DNA from: Streptomyces murinus
GTDB lineage: Bacteria > Actinomycetota > Actinomycetes > Streptomycetales > Streptomycetaceae
Length of the DNA stretch: 45,711 nucleotides
Assembly (NCBI RefSeq): GCF_002154555.1
Contig: NZ_MUNF01000095.1
Span: 1-45,711, forward strand
Reading direction: 5' to 3'
Positions 27,108 through 36,441 of this stretch are shown here, in pieces. Numbering within the stretch: position 1 is the stretch's first letter; each line of letters opens with the position of its first letter. Under the pieces are notes generated by a model. It searched no databases, was not told where the DNA came from, and worked only from the letters and a program-made list of their open reading frames with translations. A program made the translations under genes and the position numbers.

Positions 27108-27344
27108 TTCTTCTTGCCCTTCTTCGCTCATCAGTGCGTCGCACAAATGGTCGTTTCCGTGGTGCTGGTGATCATTAATCAGTCACGCAGGGGAGGAATC
27201 TCGGCACCATGGGGTAGTGAGGGGCGCAAATCCGTTCCCACGGCGGTCAGTTGTGGTGCTGAATGGGAAGTGCGGGATAGGCAACGAGACGTACCGGCCC
27301 CACCCGAGCGGGTGCGTATCCGGCGGCTGAGAGGGGTTTGTTCT
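27108..27344. other. AT-richer leader region upstream of the terpene cluster
   Basis: This 237-base gap has noticeably lower GC than its flanks around 27160-27185 and contains the imperfect palindrome TGATCATTAATCA. No gene is seen. It should hold the promoter of the terpene operon; no -35/-10 pair could be fixed with confidence. GAGAGGGG just upstream of GTG 27345 is the ribosome binding site. Confidence 0.4.
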
Positions 27345-28430
27345 GTGCAAGCTTTCCCACGCAGCACCACAGAGACGACGACGGCGGTCGTGGTACCACC
27401 CTCACTGGCACTCCCGGTGATCGAGTCCGGCTTTCCCCGGCGACTGCATCCGTATTGGCCGCGGCTCCAGGAGAAGACCCGGCTGTGGCTGCTGGAAAAG
27501 CGGCTGATGCCGGAAGACAAGGTGCGGGAGTTCGCCGACGATCTGCGCTACACCGACCTCATGGCGGGCTACTACACAGACGCCCGCGACGAGGTGCTCC
27601 AGGCCATAGCGGACTACAGCGCCTGGTTCTTCGTCTGGGACGACCGGCACGACCGCGACATCGTGCACGCGCGCACGGGCGACTGGCGGCGGCTGCGCCA
27701 CCGGCTGCACGCGGCACTCGACGCACCCAGGCACCATCTGCACCACCCGGACCCGCTGGTCGCCGGGTTCGCCGACAGCGTGCTGCGGCTCTACGGCTTC
27801 CTGCCGAGCACCTGGAACCAGCGCTTCGCCCGGCATTTCCACACGGTCATCGAGGCGTACGACCGTGAATTCCGCAATCGCACCCAAGGGTATGTGCCCG
27901 GCGTCGACGAGTATCTCGCCCTGCGCCGGCTCACCTTCGCGCACTGGATCTGGACGGACCTGCTCGAGCCCAGTGCCGGATGCGAACTCCCCGACGCCGT
28001 AAGGCGAAACCCCTCCTATCGCCGGGCCGCATTGCTCAGTCAGGAATTCGCCGCCTGGTACAACGATCTGTGCTCACTCCCGAAGGAAATAGCGGGCGAT
28101 GAGGTACACAATCTCGGAATCAGTCTCATCACCTATGAGGGGCTGACGCTCGAAGCGGCGGTCGACAATATCAGGCGGCGCGTCGAGACCTGCATCGATG
28201 AATTCCTCGAAGCCGAACGCGAAGTACTCAGGTTCGCGGATGCACTGGCCGACGGCACGGTCCGCGGAAAGGAATTGAGCACCGCCGTCCGAACCTGCGT
28301 CGGCAATATGCGCAACTGGTTCAGCTCGGTCTACTGGTTCCACCACGAGTCCGGCCGTTACATGGTGGACAGTTGGGCCGACCGCTCCACACCCCCGTAC
28401 GTCACCAACGAAGCGGCAGGTGAGAAATGA
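27345..28430 (+). CDS. eizA: Epi-isozizaene synthase (class I sesquiterpene cyclase)
   Basis: A 361-residue class I terpene synthase that cyclises farnesyl diphosphate to the tricyclic hydrocarbon epi-isozizaene, precursor of albaflavenone. The Asp-rich motif DDRHD is at 99-103, and the NSE triad NDLCSLPKE (Asn240, Ser244, Glu248) is at 240-248. The terminal [15 protein letters not shown] motif with its RY pair is present. Length and motif positions equal the S. coelicolor enzyme as I recall it. GTG 27345 is chosen to match that N-terminus (QAFPRST). It overlaps the P450 gene by ATGA. Several stretches have unusually AT-rich third positions. Confidence 0.96.
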   Translation: MQAFPRSTTETTTAVVVPPSLALPVIESGFPRRLHPYWPRLQEKTRLWLLEKRLMPEDKVREFADDLRYTDLMAGYYTDARDEVLQAIADYSAWFFVWDDRHDRDIVHARTGDWRRLRHRLHAALDAPRHHLHHPDPLVAGFADSVLRLYGFLPSTWNQRFARHFHTVIEAYDREFRNRTQGYVPGVDEYLALRRLTFAHWIWTDLLEPSAGCELPDAVRRNPSYRRAALLSQEFAAWYNDLCSLPKEIAGDEVHNLGISLITYEGLTLEAAVDNIRRRVETCIDEFLEAEREVLRFADALADGTVRGKELSTAVRTCVGNMRNWFSSVYWFHHESGRYMVDSWADRSTPPYVTNEAAGEK

Positions 28431-29800
28431 CCGTAGAGTCCGTGCAGCCCGAGACCTCCGTCGACCCGGCGGAGCTGCGTGAACCACCCCTGGCCGGCGG
28501 CGCCGTCCCGGTCTTCGGGCACGGCCTCCAACTGGTGCGCGACCCGCTGGACTTCATGTCCTCGCTGCGCGCCCACGGCGACATCGTGCGCCTCAGGCTC
28601 GGCCCCAAGACCGTGTACGCCGTCACCACCCCGGAACTGACGGGCGCGCTCGCCCTCAGCCCCGACTTCAAGATCGACGGCCCGGTGTGGGAGTCGCTGG
28701 AGGGCCTGCTCGGCAAGGAGGGCGTGGCCACCGCCAACGGCCCCCTCCACCGCCGTCAGCGGCGCACCATGCAGCCCGCGTTCCGGATGGACGCCATACC
28801 CAACTACGGCCCGATCATGGAGGAGGAGGCGCACGCGCTGACCGAGCGCTGGCGCCCCGGCACCCCCATCGACTGCACCTCGGAGTCCTTCCGGGTGGCG
28901 GTGCGGATGGCCGCCCGCTGCCTGCTGCGCGGCGACTTCATGGACGAGCGCGCCGAGCGGCTGAGTACCGACCTTGCCACCGTCTTCCGCGGTATGTACC
29001 GCAGGATGGTGGTGCCGCTGGGGCCCCTGTACAAGCTGCCGTTTCCGGCCAATCGCGAATTCAATCGCGCATTGGCCGATTTGCATCTGCTCGTGGACGA
29101 GATCGTCGCCGAGCGGAGGGCATCTGGTCAAAAGCCGGACGATTTGCTGACGGCATTGCTGGAAGCGAAGGACGACAATGGGGAGCCCATCGGGGAACAG
29201 GAGATCCACGACCAGGTCGTCGCGATAATCACCCCCGGCGCCGAAACGATCGCGTCCACGATCATGTGGTTGCTCCAGGCGCTGGCGGAACACCCGGAGC
29301 ATGCCGAGAAGGTACGCGCCGAGGTTGAATCCGTGACCGGTGGTCAGCCGGTTGGATTCGAGCACGTCCGCTCCCTCAGGCACACCAACAATGTGATCCT
29401 CGAGGCCATCCGGCTGCGCCCCGCCGTATGGATTCTGACGCGCCGGGCGATCACCGACACCGCGCTGGGGGAGTATCGCATTCCGGCCGGGGCCGACATC
29501 ATCTACAGCCCGTACGCCATTCAGCGCGACGCCCGCTCGTACGACCGCCACCTCGACTTCGACCCGGACCGCTGGCTTCCGGAGCGGGCCAAGGAGGTGC
29601 CGAAGTACGCCATGAGCCCCTTCAGCGTCGGCAACCGCAAGTGCCCCAGCGACCACTTCTCCATGGCCCAGCTGAGCCTGATCACCGCGGCGATCACGGC
29701 GAAGTACCGCTTCGAACCGGCCGACGACAGCGACGACTCCGTGCGCGTGGGCATCACGCTGCGCCCGGACAATCTGCGGCTGCGGCCGCTGCCCTGGTGA
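28427..29800 (+). CDS. cyp170A1: Cytochrome P450 CYP170A1-like albaflavenone monooxygenase
   Basis: A 457-residue cytochrome P450 that oxidises epi-isozizaene at the allylic methylene via albaflavenols to the antibiotic ketone albaflavenone. The I-helix is [11 protein letters not shown] near residue 268, the ExxR motif is EAIR near 325, and the haem-ligand Cys is in [13 protein letters not shown] near 405. CYP170A1 is known for a second, farnesene-synthase active site; its Asp-rich motif corresponds here to DDNGE at 249-253. The start ATG overlaps the eizA stop (ATGA), so the pair is a coupled operon. GC drops locally at 29040-29420. Confidence 0.94.
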   Translation: MTVESVQPETSVDPAELREPPLAGGAVPVFGHGLQLVRDPLDFMSSLRAHGDIVRLRLGPKTVYAVTTPELTGALALSPDFKIDGPVWESLEGLLGKEGVATANGPLHRRQRRTMQPAFRMDAIPNYGPIMEEEAHALTERWRPGTPIDCTSESFRVAVRMAARCLLRGDFMDERAERLSTDLATVFRGMYRRMVVPLGPLYKLPFPANREFNRALADLHLLVDEIVAERRASGQKPDDLLTALLEAKDDNGEPIGEQEIHDQVVAIITPGAETIASTIMWLLQALAEHPEHAEKVRAEVESVTGGQPVGFEHVRSLRHTNNVILEAIRLRPAVWILTRRAITDTALGEYRIPAGADIIYSPYAIQRDARSYDRHLDFDPDRWLPERAKEVPKYAMSPFSVGNRKCPSDHFSMAQLSLITAAITAKYRFEPADDSDDSVRVGITLRPDNLRLRPLPW

Positions 29801-29847
29801 GACACCCCGGGTGACGCCGGGAGGGGCGTGCCGCTACCGGCGCGTGT

Positions 29848-30810
29848 TCAGGCGGCCTGCGGGCCCCGGAACGCGCGCCGGTAGGCGTTCGGGGTGGTAC
29901 CGAGCGCCCGCACGAACTGGTGGCGCAGCGTGGCCGCCGTACCGAACCCGGTGCGCGCGGCGATCGCGTCCACCGTCTCGTCGCTGCCCTCCAGCAACTC
30001 CTGGGCGCGCAGCACCCGTTGGCGCAGGATCCAGCGGTACGGCGTGGTCCCCGTCTCCTGCTGGAAGCGGCGGGCGAAGGTGCGCGGCGCCATATGGGCG
30101 CGGGCGGCGAGCTGTTCGACGGTCACCTCCAGATCGAGGTGCTCCTCCATCCACACCAGCACCTCGCCGACGGTGTCGCACGGGGCCTTGGGCAGCGGCC
30201 GTTCGATGTACTGGGCCTGGCCGCCGTCCCGGTGCGGGGGCACCACCATCCGGCGGGCGATCTTGTTGGCGACCTCGGGGCCCTGCTCCTTGCGCACCAG
30301 ATGCAGACAGGCGTCGATGCCGGCCGCGGTGCCCGCGGAGGTGATCACCGGGTCCTCGTCCACATAGAGCACGTCCTGCTCGACGGCGAGCCGCGGATAG
30401 CGCAGGGCCAGCTGCTCGGCATGGTGCCAGTGCACCGCGCACCGGCGCCCGTCCAGCAGCCCCGCGGCGGCCAGCACGAACACCCCCGAGCAGACGCTGA
30501 GCACCCGGGCGCCCCGCTCCACGGCCCGGCGCAGCGCCGCGAGCAGCTCGGGCGGATAGTCCCGGTCCACATAGCTCTCACCGGCCGGTACGGCGATCAG
30601 ATCGGCCTCTTCCAGCCGCTCCAGGCCGTGCGGCGTGGACACGGTGAACCCGCAGTGGGTGCCGAGGTCCGGCCCCTCGGCCGAGACCACGGCGAAGTCG
30701 TACACCGGCAGTCCCTCGTCGCTGCGGTCGATGCCGAACACCTCGCAGACGACGCCCAGCTCGAAGGGGTGCACTCCGTTCAGCAGCACGGCGGCCACGT
30801 TCTTGAGCAT
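29848..30810 (-). CDS. nrdS: GlxA family transcriptional regulator (DJ-1/PfpI domain plus AraC HTH), probable NrdS
   Basis: A 320-residue regulator with an N-terminal DJ-1/PfpI-like domain (residues 1-170; the nucleophile-elbow Cys is in VLSVCSGVFVLAAAG) and a C-terminal AraC/XylS domain with two helix-turn-helix motifs (TVEQLAARAHMAPRTFARRF and AIAARTGFGTAATLRHQF). It lies downstream of nrdA-nrdB on the same strand, where S. coelicolor has the AraC-like nrdS gene of the nrdABS operon (from memory). The 247-base gap to nrdB contains an opposing small ORF, so co-transcription is uncertain. ATG 30810 begins the conserved MLKNVAAVLL. It is convergent with the P450 gene. Confidence 0.85.
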   Translation of the reverse strand: MLKNVAAVLLNGVHPFELGVVCEVFGIDRSDEGLPVYDFAVVSAEGPDLGTHCGFTVSTPHGLERLEEADLIAVPAGESYVDRDYPPELLAALRRAVERGARVLSVCSGVFVLAAAGLLDGRRCAVHWHHAEQLALRYPRLAVEQDVLYVDEDPVITSAGTAAGIDACLHLVRKEQGPEVANKIARRMVVPPHRDGGQAQYIERPLPKAPCDTVGEVLVWMEEHLDLEVTVEQLAARAHMAPRTFARRFQQETGTTPYRWILRQRVLRAQELLEGSDETVDAIAARTGFGTAATLRHQFVRALGTTPNAYRRAFRGPQAA

Positions 30811-30902
30811 GCCCCCAGTGTGCCTCAGGGCTGGCAGTAATTCGAGGGTGCCCGGCAGTCCTGCCACTCCCGGTCAGCAGTGTCCGGCAGGACAGTAGTG
30901 GC

Positions 30903-31145
30903 ATGACTGGAAACCAGATCCAAGGCCTGATCGGAATGACCGCGACCCTCGGGATCCTCGTCCTCCTGGTCCTTCCCTCCGTGCTCGGCATCCTGCGCGA
31001 GCGGCGCATCGACCGGCAGATCAGGAAGGCCCAGGAGGCCCATGGGGAGAAGGAGGCTCAGAAGTCCTCGTCCAGGTCGACGGTGCCCTCCACCGCCACC
31101 TGGTACGCCGACGGGCGGCGCTCGAAGAAGTTGGTCAGCTCCTGA
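30903..31145 (+). CDS. Small membrane protein, antisense to the nrdB 3' end
   Basis: An 80-residue protein with one membrane helix (about residues 10-30, TATLGILVLLVLPSVLGIL) followed by a basic, helical cytoplasmic tail. Third-position GC is high over the first 50 codons, which supports coding. The last 29 codons are antisense to the nrdB C-terminus. It lies on the opposite strand between nrdB and the probable nrdS, divergent from the latter. Function unknown; the C-terminal third may be fortuitous. Confidence 0.55.
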   Translation: MTGNQIQGLIGMTATLGILVLLVLPSVLGILRERRIDRQIRKAQEAHGEKEAQKSSSRSTVPSTATWYADGRRSKKLVSS

Positions 31146-32071
31146 ACACCCTGGAGCTCCATGAAGGAGAAGGGGTTCTCCGAGCCGTAGACCGGCGCGA
31201 AGCCCAGCCGGGTCAGGCGCTGGTCGGCCACGCACTCCAGGTACTGCCGCATGGAGTCGGTGTTCATGCCCGGGAGGCCGTCACCGCACAGGTCGCGCGC
31301 GAACTGCAGCTCGGCCTCGACGGCCTCCCGCAGCATGTCGGTGACCTCCTGCTGGAGCTGGTCGTCGAACAGCTCCGGCTCCTCCTTACGGACGGTGTCG
31401 ACCACGTCGAAGGCGAAGGACATGTGCATCGTCTCGTCGCGGAACACCCAGTTGGTGCCGGTGGCCAGGCCGTGCAGCAGACCCCGGCTGCGGAACCAGT
31501 AGACGTACGCGAAGGCGCCGTAGAAGAACAGGCCCTCGATGCACGCGGCGAAGCAGATCAGGTTCAGCAGGAAGCGGCGGCGCTCCGACTGCGTCTCCAG
31601 CCGGTCGATCTTGTCCACCGAGTCGATCCACTTGAAGCAGAACTCGGCCTTCTCACGGATCGAGGGGATGTTCTCGACGGCCGCGAACGCCGCCGCGCGG
31701 TCCTCCGGGTCGGGCAGATAGGTGTCCAGCAGCGTCAGATAGAACTGGACGTGCACCGCCTCCTCGAACAGCTGACGGCTCAGGTAGAGCCGCGCCTCGG
31801 GGGAGTTGATGTGCTTGTACAGCGTCAGCACCAGGTTGTTGGCGACGATCGAGTCACCCGTCGCGAAGAACGCGACCAGGCGGCCGATCAGATGCTGCTC
31901 GGCCGGGCTGAGCTTCGCGAGGTCGGCGACGTCCGAGTGGAGGTCGACCTCCTCCACGGTCCAGGTGTTCTTGATGGCGTCACGGTAGCGCTCGTAGAAG
32001 TCCGGGTAGCGCATGGGACGCAGAGTCAGTTCGAAGCCCGGGTCGAGAAGGTTCTGGTTACGGGTGGACAT
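31058..32071 (-). CDS. nrdB: Class Ia ribonucleotide reductase, beta (radical-generating) subunit
   Basis: A 337-residue R2 protein housing a di-iron site and tyrosyl radical. Ligand motifs: Asp in TGDSIVANN near 73, Glu104-x2-His107 (FEEAVH) with the radical Tyr at 111 in the spacing seen in E. coli, Glu in IEGLFFYGAF near 179, and RDETMHMSF near 211 with Glu and His. The C-terminal DLDEDF tail is the R1-docking peptide. It starts at ATG 32071, sharing one base with the nrdA stop (TAATG), so it is translationally coupled. Requires O2. Confidence 0.96.
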   Translation of the reverse strand: MSTRNQNLLDPGFELTLRPMRYPDFYERYRDAIKNTWTVEEVDLHSDVADLAKLSPAEQHLIGRLVAFFATGDSIVANNLVLTLYKHINSPEARLYLSRQLFEEAVHVQFYLTLLDTYLPDPEDRAAAFAAVENIPSIREKAEFCFKWIDSVDKIDRLETQSERRRFLLNLICFAACIEGLFFYGAFAYVYWFRSRGLLHGLATGTNWVFRDETMHMSFAFDVVDTVRKEEPELFDDQLQQEVTDMLREAVEAELQFARDLCGDGLPGMNTDSMRQYLECVADQRLTRLGFAPVYGSENPFSFMELQGVQELTNFFERRPSAYQVAVEGTVDLDEDF

Positions 32072-34428
32072 TACTGGCAGGCCTCGCAGGACTCGGGGTT
32101 TTCCAGGGAGCAGGCGACGGCGTCGGGGTCGGCGACCTGCTGGACGGGGATGGTCTTCTGCGCCTGGGCGGCACGGGCGATCCGGGTCGCCGGGCGCGAG
32201 CGCAGGTAGTACGTCGTCTTCAGCCCGGACTTCCAGGCGTACGCGTACATCGAGGAGAGCTTGCCGATCGTCGGCGTCTCCATGAACAGGTTCAGGGACT
32301 GCGCCTGGTCGAGGAACGGGGTGCGCGCCGCCGCCATGTCGATCAGACCGCGCTGCGGGATCTCCCACGCCGTGCGGTACAGCGCCCGCACCTCCTCGGG
32401 GATCCACGCGAAGCCCTGCACCGAGCCATTGGCCTCGCGCAGCGCCTCCCGGGTGCGCGCGTCCCACACGCCCAGGTTCTTCAGGTCCCGCACCAGGTAC
32501 GAGTTGACCTGGAGGAACTCACCGGACAGCGTCTCGCGCTTGAACAGGTTGGACACCTGCGGCTCGATGCACTCGTAGACGCCCGCGATGGAGGCGATGG
32601 TGGCCGTCGGCGCGATCGCCAGCAGCAGCGAGTTGCGCAGGCCGACCTTCGCGATCCGGGTGCGCAGCGCCGCCCAGCGCTCGGGCCAGGTCTCCTCGAC
32701 GTCGTAGTGGTCGGGGTGCAGCACCCCGCGCGCGGTACGGGTCTGCTCCCAGGCCGGCAGCGGGCCGCTGCGCTCGGCGAGGTCGGCGGAGGCCTCGTAC
32801 GCGGCGAGCATGATCCGCTCGGCGATCTTGGTGGACAGCGCCTTCGCCTCGGGGGAGTCGAAGGGCAGCCGCAGCTGGAAGAAGACGTCCTGGAGGCCCA
32901 TCGCGCCGAGGCCCACCGGGCGCCACTTGGCGTTGGAGCGGCCCGCCTGCTCGGTCGGGTAGAAGTTGATGTCCACGACGCGGTCGAGGAAGGTGACGGC
33001 CGTGCGCACGGTCTCGTCCAGGCGCGCCCAGTCGATGTCCCCGTCGGCCACGAAGGCACCGAGGTTGACGGAGCCCAGGTTGCAGACCGCCGTCTCGCCG
33101 TCGTTGGTGACCTCCAGGATCTCCGTGCAGAGGTTGGAGGAGTGGATGACCTGGCCCGGCTCGGCGGTCTGGTTGGCGGTGCGGTTGGCGGCGTCCTTGA
33201 ACGTCATCCAGCCCTGGCCGGTCTGCGCGAGGGTGCGCATCATGCGGCCGTACAGCTCACGGGCCGGCATGGTCTTCTTCGCGAGGCCCTTGCGCTCCGC
33301 CTCGCGGTAGGCGGCGTCGAACTCCGCGCCGTACAGGTCCACCAGCTCGGGCACGTCCGCCGGGGAGAACAGCGACCACTGCCCGTCGGCGTTGACCCGG
33401 CGCATGAACTCGTCCGGCACCCAGTGCGCGAGGTTCAGATTGTGCGTACGGCGGGCGTCCTCACCGGTGTTGTCCCGCAGCTCCAGGAACTCCTCCAGGT
33501 CGGAGTGCCAGGTCTCCAGGTACACCGCGGCCGCGCCCTTGCGCCGGCCGCCCTGGTTCACCGCGGCCACCGAGGCGTCCAGCGTCTTCAGGAACGGCAC
33601 GATGCCGTTGGAGTGCCCGTTCGTACCGCGGATCAGCGAACCGCGGGCGCGGATACGGGAGTACGACAGACCGATGCCGCCGGCGTGCTTGGAGAGCCGC
33701 GCGACCTGGTGGTAGCGGTCGTAGATGGAGTCCAGCTCGTCCAGCGGGGAGTCGAGGAGGTAGCAGGACGACATCTGGGGGTGCCGGGTGCCGGAGTTGA
33801 ACAGGGTGGGGGAGGAGGGCAGGTAGTCGAGCCGGCTCATCAGGCGGTAGAGCGCGGCGACCTCGTCCACGGAGCGGGCCGAATCGTCCTCGGCGAGGCC
33901 GGCGGCGACCCGCAGCATGAAGTACTGGGGGGTCTCGATGACCTGACGGGTGATCGGGTGGCGCAGCAGATAGCGGCTGTGCAGGGTGCGCAGGCCGAAG
34001 TAGCCGAAGCGGTCGTCGGCGGCGCGGTCGATCAGGTTGTCCAGCCGGGCGGCGTGGATCCGGGCGAACTCCGCCGTCCGGTCGGCGACGAGCCCCTCGC
34101 GGTGTCCGACGGCGACCGACTCGGTGAAGGACGTCACGCCCTGCGAGGCGGCCTCGGCGCGGATGGAGATGGTCAGCAGCCGGGCGGCGAGCCGGGAGTA
34201 CGCGGGGTCCTCGGAGATCAGTCCGGCCGCGGCCTCGGTCGCGAGCTCGCGCAGCTCCGCCTCGTCGGCGTGGGCGGAGCGGCCGCGCAGCGCGGCGGCG
34301 GCGACCCGGCCCGGATCGGCGTCGGGGAGGTCCCCGGTCAGCTCGGTCAGGGTCCGCAGCAGCGCGGTACCGGGACCGTCGTTCTCCAGGCCCTGGGCTG
34401 AAGCCGGTTCGGCTGGCGCGATGGTCAC
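32071..34428 (-). CDS. nrdA: Class Ia ribonucleotide reductase, alpha (catalytic) subunit
   Basis: A 785-residue R1 protein that reduces ribonucleoside diphosphates. Active-site residues are in QMSSCYLLD (the Cys reduced each cycle) and NLCTE (Asn, radical Cys, Glu). The C-terminal CEAC pair (ESCEACQ) relays electrons from thioredoxin. The N-terminus lacks a clear complete ATP-cone motif, so allosteric control may be reduced. GTG 34428 is chosen for GAGGGAG upstream and because the preceding frame is riboswitch RNA. Controlled by a cobalamin riboswitch and likely by NrdR. Confidence 0.95.
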   Translation of the reverse strand: MTIAPAEPASAQGLENDGPGTALLRTLTELTGDLPDADPGRVAAAALRGRSAHADEAELRELATEAAAGLISEDPAYSRLAARLLTISIRAEAASQGVTSFTESVAVGHREGLVADRTAEFARIHAARLDNLIDRAADDRFGYFGLRTLHSRYLLRHPITRQVIETPQYFMLRVAAGLAEDDSARSVDEVAALYRLMSRLDYLPSSPTLFNSGTRHPQMSSCYLLDSPLDELDSIYDRYHQVARLSKHAGGIGLSYSRIRARGSLIRGTNGHSNGIVPFLKTLDASVAAVNQGGRRKGAAAVYLETWHSDLEEFLELRDNTGEDARRTHNLNLAHWVPDEFMRRVNADGQWSLFSPADVPELVDLYGAEFDAAYREAERKGLAKKTMPARELYGRMMRTLAQTGQGWMTFKDAANRTANQTAEPGQVIHSSNLCTEILEVTNDGETAVCNLGSVNLGAFVADGDIDWARLDETVRTAVTFLDRVVDINFYPTEQAGRSNAKWRPVGLGAMGLQDVFFQLRLPFDSPEAKALSTKIAERIMLAAYEASADLAERSGPLPAWEQTRTARGVLHPDHYDVEETWPERWAALRTRIAKVGLRNSLLLAIAPTATIASIAGVYECIEPQVSNLFKRETLSGEFLQVNSYLVRDLKNLGVWDARTREALREANGSVQGFAWIPEEVRALYRTAWEIPQRGLIDMAAARTPFLDQAQSLNLFMETPTIGKLSSMYAYAWKSGLKTTYYLRSRPATRIARAAQAQKTIPVQQVADPDAVACSLENPESCEACQ

Positions 34429-34493
34429 GTGGGGCTCTCCCTCGCTCGGCACGGGGCCTGGCGGAGGGCAGGGGCAGCCACGAGCGCACAGGG

Positions 34494-34668
34494 CGTCGCG
34501 TCCACCGGCCCACTCCGCGAGGCCCGGACGTCTCAGAGCACCCGAACCGGTGGGCCGGGTGCGCTGCCGGCAGGTCCTCGGACTGATCCCCGTGCGCGGA
34601 TACGCACAAGTACACCGTTGCGGGACAGTTCCGGATTCGCACCGGATTCCCCTGCGACGACAGCGACC
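34494..34668 (-). promoter_or_regulatory. Cobalamin (AdoCbl) riboswitch in the nrdA leader
   Basis: On the minus strand the leader contains GGGGAATCCGGTGCGAATCC, then CCCGCAACGGTG and the B12 box AGTCCGAGGACCTGCC (34584-34569), in the order of the cobalamin riboswitch. GTCGC near 34667 and GCGAC near 34499 can close the base stem. It ends about 65 bases before the nrdA start. By analogy with S. coelicolor, B12 represses this O2- and iron-dependent class Ia enzyme so that the B12-dependent class II enzyme is used. Confidence 0.95.
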
Positions 34669-34671
34669 ATG

Positions 34672-34718
34672 AGCATACATCTAGTGCCGGGTCGTCATGC
34701 CACCCCCAGATGTTGTGT
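34672..34718 (-). promoter_or_regulatory. Two tandem NrdR-like boxes upstream of the riboswitch
   Basis: On the minus strand, ACACAACATCTGGGGG (34718-34703) and GCACTAGATGTATGCT (34687-34672) resemble the 16-bp NrdR box and are 15 bases apart, the usual arrangement in nrd promoters. The second box is the better match to ACACTAGATGT-like sites. They lie directly upstream of the riboswitch, so they should overlap the promoter. Confidence 0.6.
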
Positions 34719-34747
34719 CACCTTGTGTCTACGGGGGGTATGCGAAA

Positions 34748-34780
34748 CGGGCCGCCGGCGCCCTTGGCGCCGACGGCCCG
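34748..34780 (-). terminator. Hairpin downstream of the symporter gene
   Basis: 34748-34762 pairs with 34766-34780 in a 15-bp stem with one C-A mismatch and a 3-base loop. It follows the stop of the minus-strand symporter; no T-run is present. Confidence 0.6.
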
Positions 34781-34812
34781 CCCTTGGCCGCCCGGGTCCC
34801 CCGGGCGCCGCG

Positions 34813-36441
34813 CTAGTGCGTGCTGCCCGCCGTGGCCGGCGGCAGTTCGACCGCCACGCCCGGGTCGCCGGCGTCCGCCGTGTAGTCCTCGGGACGGGTC
34901 TCGTCGACGCCCTCGGGGGCCTTCACGGCCTTCAGGACGACCGTCAGGACGACCGTGACGAGGACGTTGAGGACGAAGGCCGTCATGCCGATGTAGCCGA
35001 TCTGGCCGATGCCCGGGATGTCGTCGGCGGAGCCGCCGAAGTGCTTCTGGGTCGGAGAGGCGACACCGTAGGCGGCGAGGGTGCCGTAGACCATGCCGAC
35101 CGCCCAGCCCGCGAGCAGCGCCCAGCGGTGGAACCAGCGGGTGAACAGACCGCCGACCAGGGCCGGGAAGGTCTGCAGGATCCAGATGCCGCCCAGCAGC
35201 TGGAAGTTGATGGCGACCGTCTTGTCCATGCCCAGGACGAAGATCAGCGCGCCGACCTTCACCAGCAGCGACACGAACTTGGAGACCTGCGCCTCCTGCT
35301 TCGGCGTGGCGTCCGGCTTGATGAAGTCCTTGTAGATGTTGCGCGTGAACAGGTTCGCCGCCGCGATCGACATGATCGCCGCCGGCACCAGCGCGCCGAT
35401 GCCGATCGCCGCGAACGCCACACCGGTGAACCAGTCCGGGAACATGTCCTCGAACAGCTGCGGGATCGCCAGCTGCCCGTTGGTGACCTTCACCCCGGCC
35501 GCGATCGCCATGAAGCCCAGCAGCGCCAGCAGGCCCAGCATCAGGGAGTACAGCGGCAGGATCGTGGTGTTGCGCCGGATCACGTTACGGCTCTTGGAGG
35601 AGAGCGTCGCGGTGATCGAGTGCGGGTACATGAACAGCGCGAGCGCGGAACCGAGCGCCAGCGTGGCGTACGTCCACTGCCCGGCGGGCGCCGGCGCGAG
35701 CGCCCCGCGCGGCTTGCCGGTGGCCGGGTTGACCTGGCTGAACGCGTGGGCCGCCTTGGTGAAGATGTCGTCGAACCCGCCCAGCTTGATCGGGATGTAG
35801 ATGATCGCGACCAGGATGACGAGGTAGATCAGACCGTCCTTGACGAACGCGATCAGCGCGGGCGCCCGCAGACCCGAGGAGTACGTGTACGCCGCCAGCA
35901 CCGCGAACGCGATCAGCAGCGGCAGGTCCTTCACGAACCCGTTGGTGTTGTCGCCGCCGCCGACGCCCATCACGTCCAGCACCGCCTGGATGCCGACGAG
36001 CTGGAGCGCGATGTACGGCATCGTCGCCAGGATGCCGGTCACCGCGACCGCGAGCGACAGGCCCTTCGAGCCGAACCGGCCGCGCACGAAGTCGGAGGTG
36101 GTGACGTAGCCGTGCCGGTGCGAGACCGACCACAGCCGCGGCAGGAAGGTGAAGATCAGCGGGTAGACCAGGATCGTGTACGGCACCGCGAAGAAGCCGG
36201 ACGCGCCCGCCGCGTAGATCGCCGCCGGTACGGCCACGAAGGTGTAGGCCGTGTACAGGTCGCCGCCGAGCAGGAACCAGGTGATCCAGGTGCCGAACGA
36301 GCGGCCGCCCAGCCCCCATTCGTCCAGCGTGTGCTCGTTCTCGGCCCGGCGCCAGCGCGCGGCGAGGAAGCCGAGGACCGTGACGGCCAGGAAGAAGAAG
36401 ATGAAGACGCCCAGTGCGACGCCGTTGACTCCGGTCTTCAC
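34813..36441 (-). CDS. Sodium:solute symporter family protein, probable monocarboxylate permease (MctP-like)
   Basis: A 542-residue SSS-family transporter with about 13 membrane helices. The N-terminal LGGRSFGTWITWFLLGGD block and the GIGALVPAAIMSIAAANLFTRN block are typical of the monocarboxylate/acetate/pyruvate branch. It is paired with a DUF3311 protein whose stop overlaps its GTG start (GTGA at 36441-36438), the standard two-gene arrangement of this branch. The exact substrate cannot be read from sequence. Confidence 0.88.
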   Translation of the reverse strand: MKTGVNGVALGVFIFFFLAVTVLGFLAARWRRAENEHTLDEWGLGGRSFGTWITWFLLGGDLYTAYTFVAVPAAIYAAGASGFFAVPYTILVYPLIFTFLPRLWSVSHRHGYVTTSDFVRGRFGSKGLSLAVAVTGILATMPYIALQLVGIQAVLDVMGVGGGDNTNGFVKDLPLLIAFAVLAAYTYSSGLRAPALIAFVKDGLIYLVILVAIIYIPIKLGGFDDIFTKAAHAFSQVNPATGKPRGALAPAPAGQWTYATLALGSALALFMYPHSITATLSSKSRNVIRRNTTILPLYSLMLGLLALLGFMAIAAGVKVTNGQLAIPQLFEDMFPDWFTGVAFAAIGIGALVPAAIMSIAAANLFTRNIYKDFIKPDATPKQEAQVSKFVSLLVKVGALIFVLGMDKTVAINFQLLGGIWILQTFPALVGGLFTRWFHRWALLAGWAVGMVYGTLAAYGVASPTQKHFGGSADDIPGIGQIGYIGMTAFVLNVLVTVVLTVVLKAVKAPEGVDETRPEDYTADAGDPGVAVELPPATAGSTH

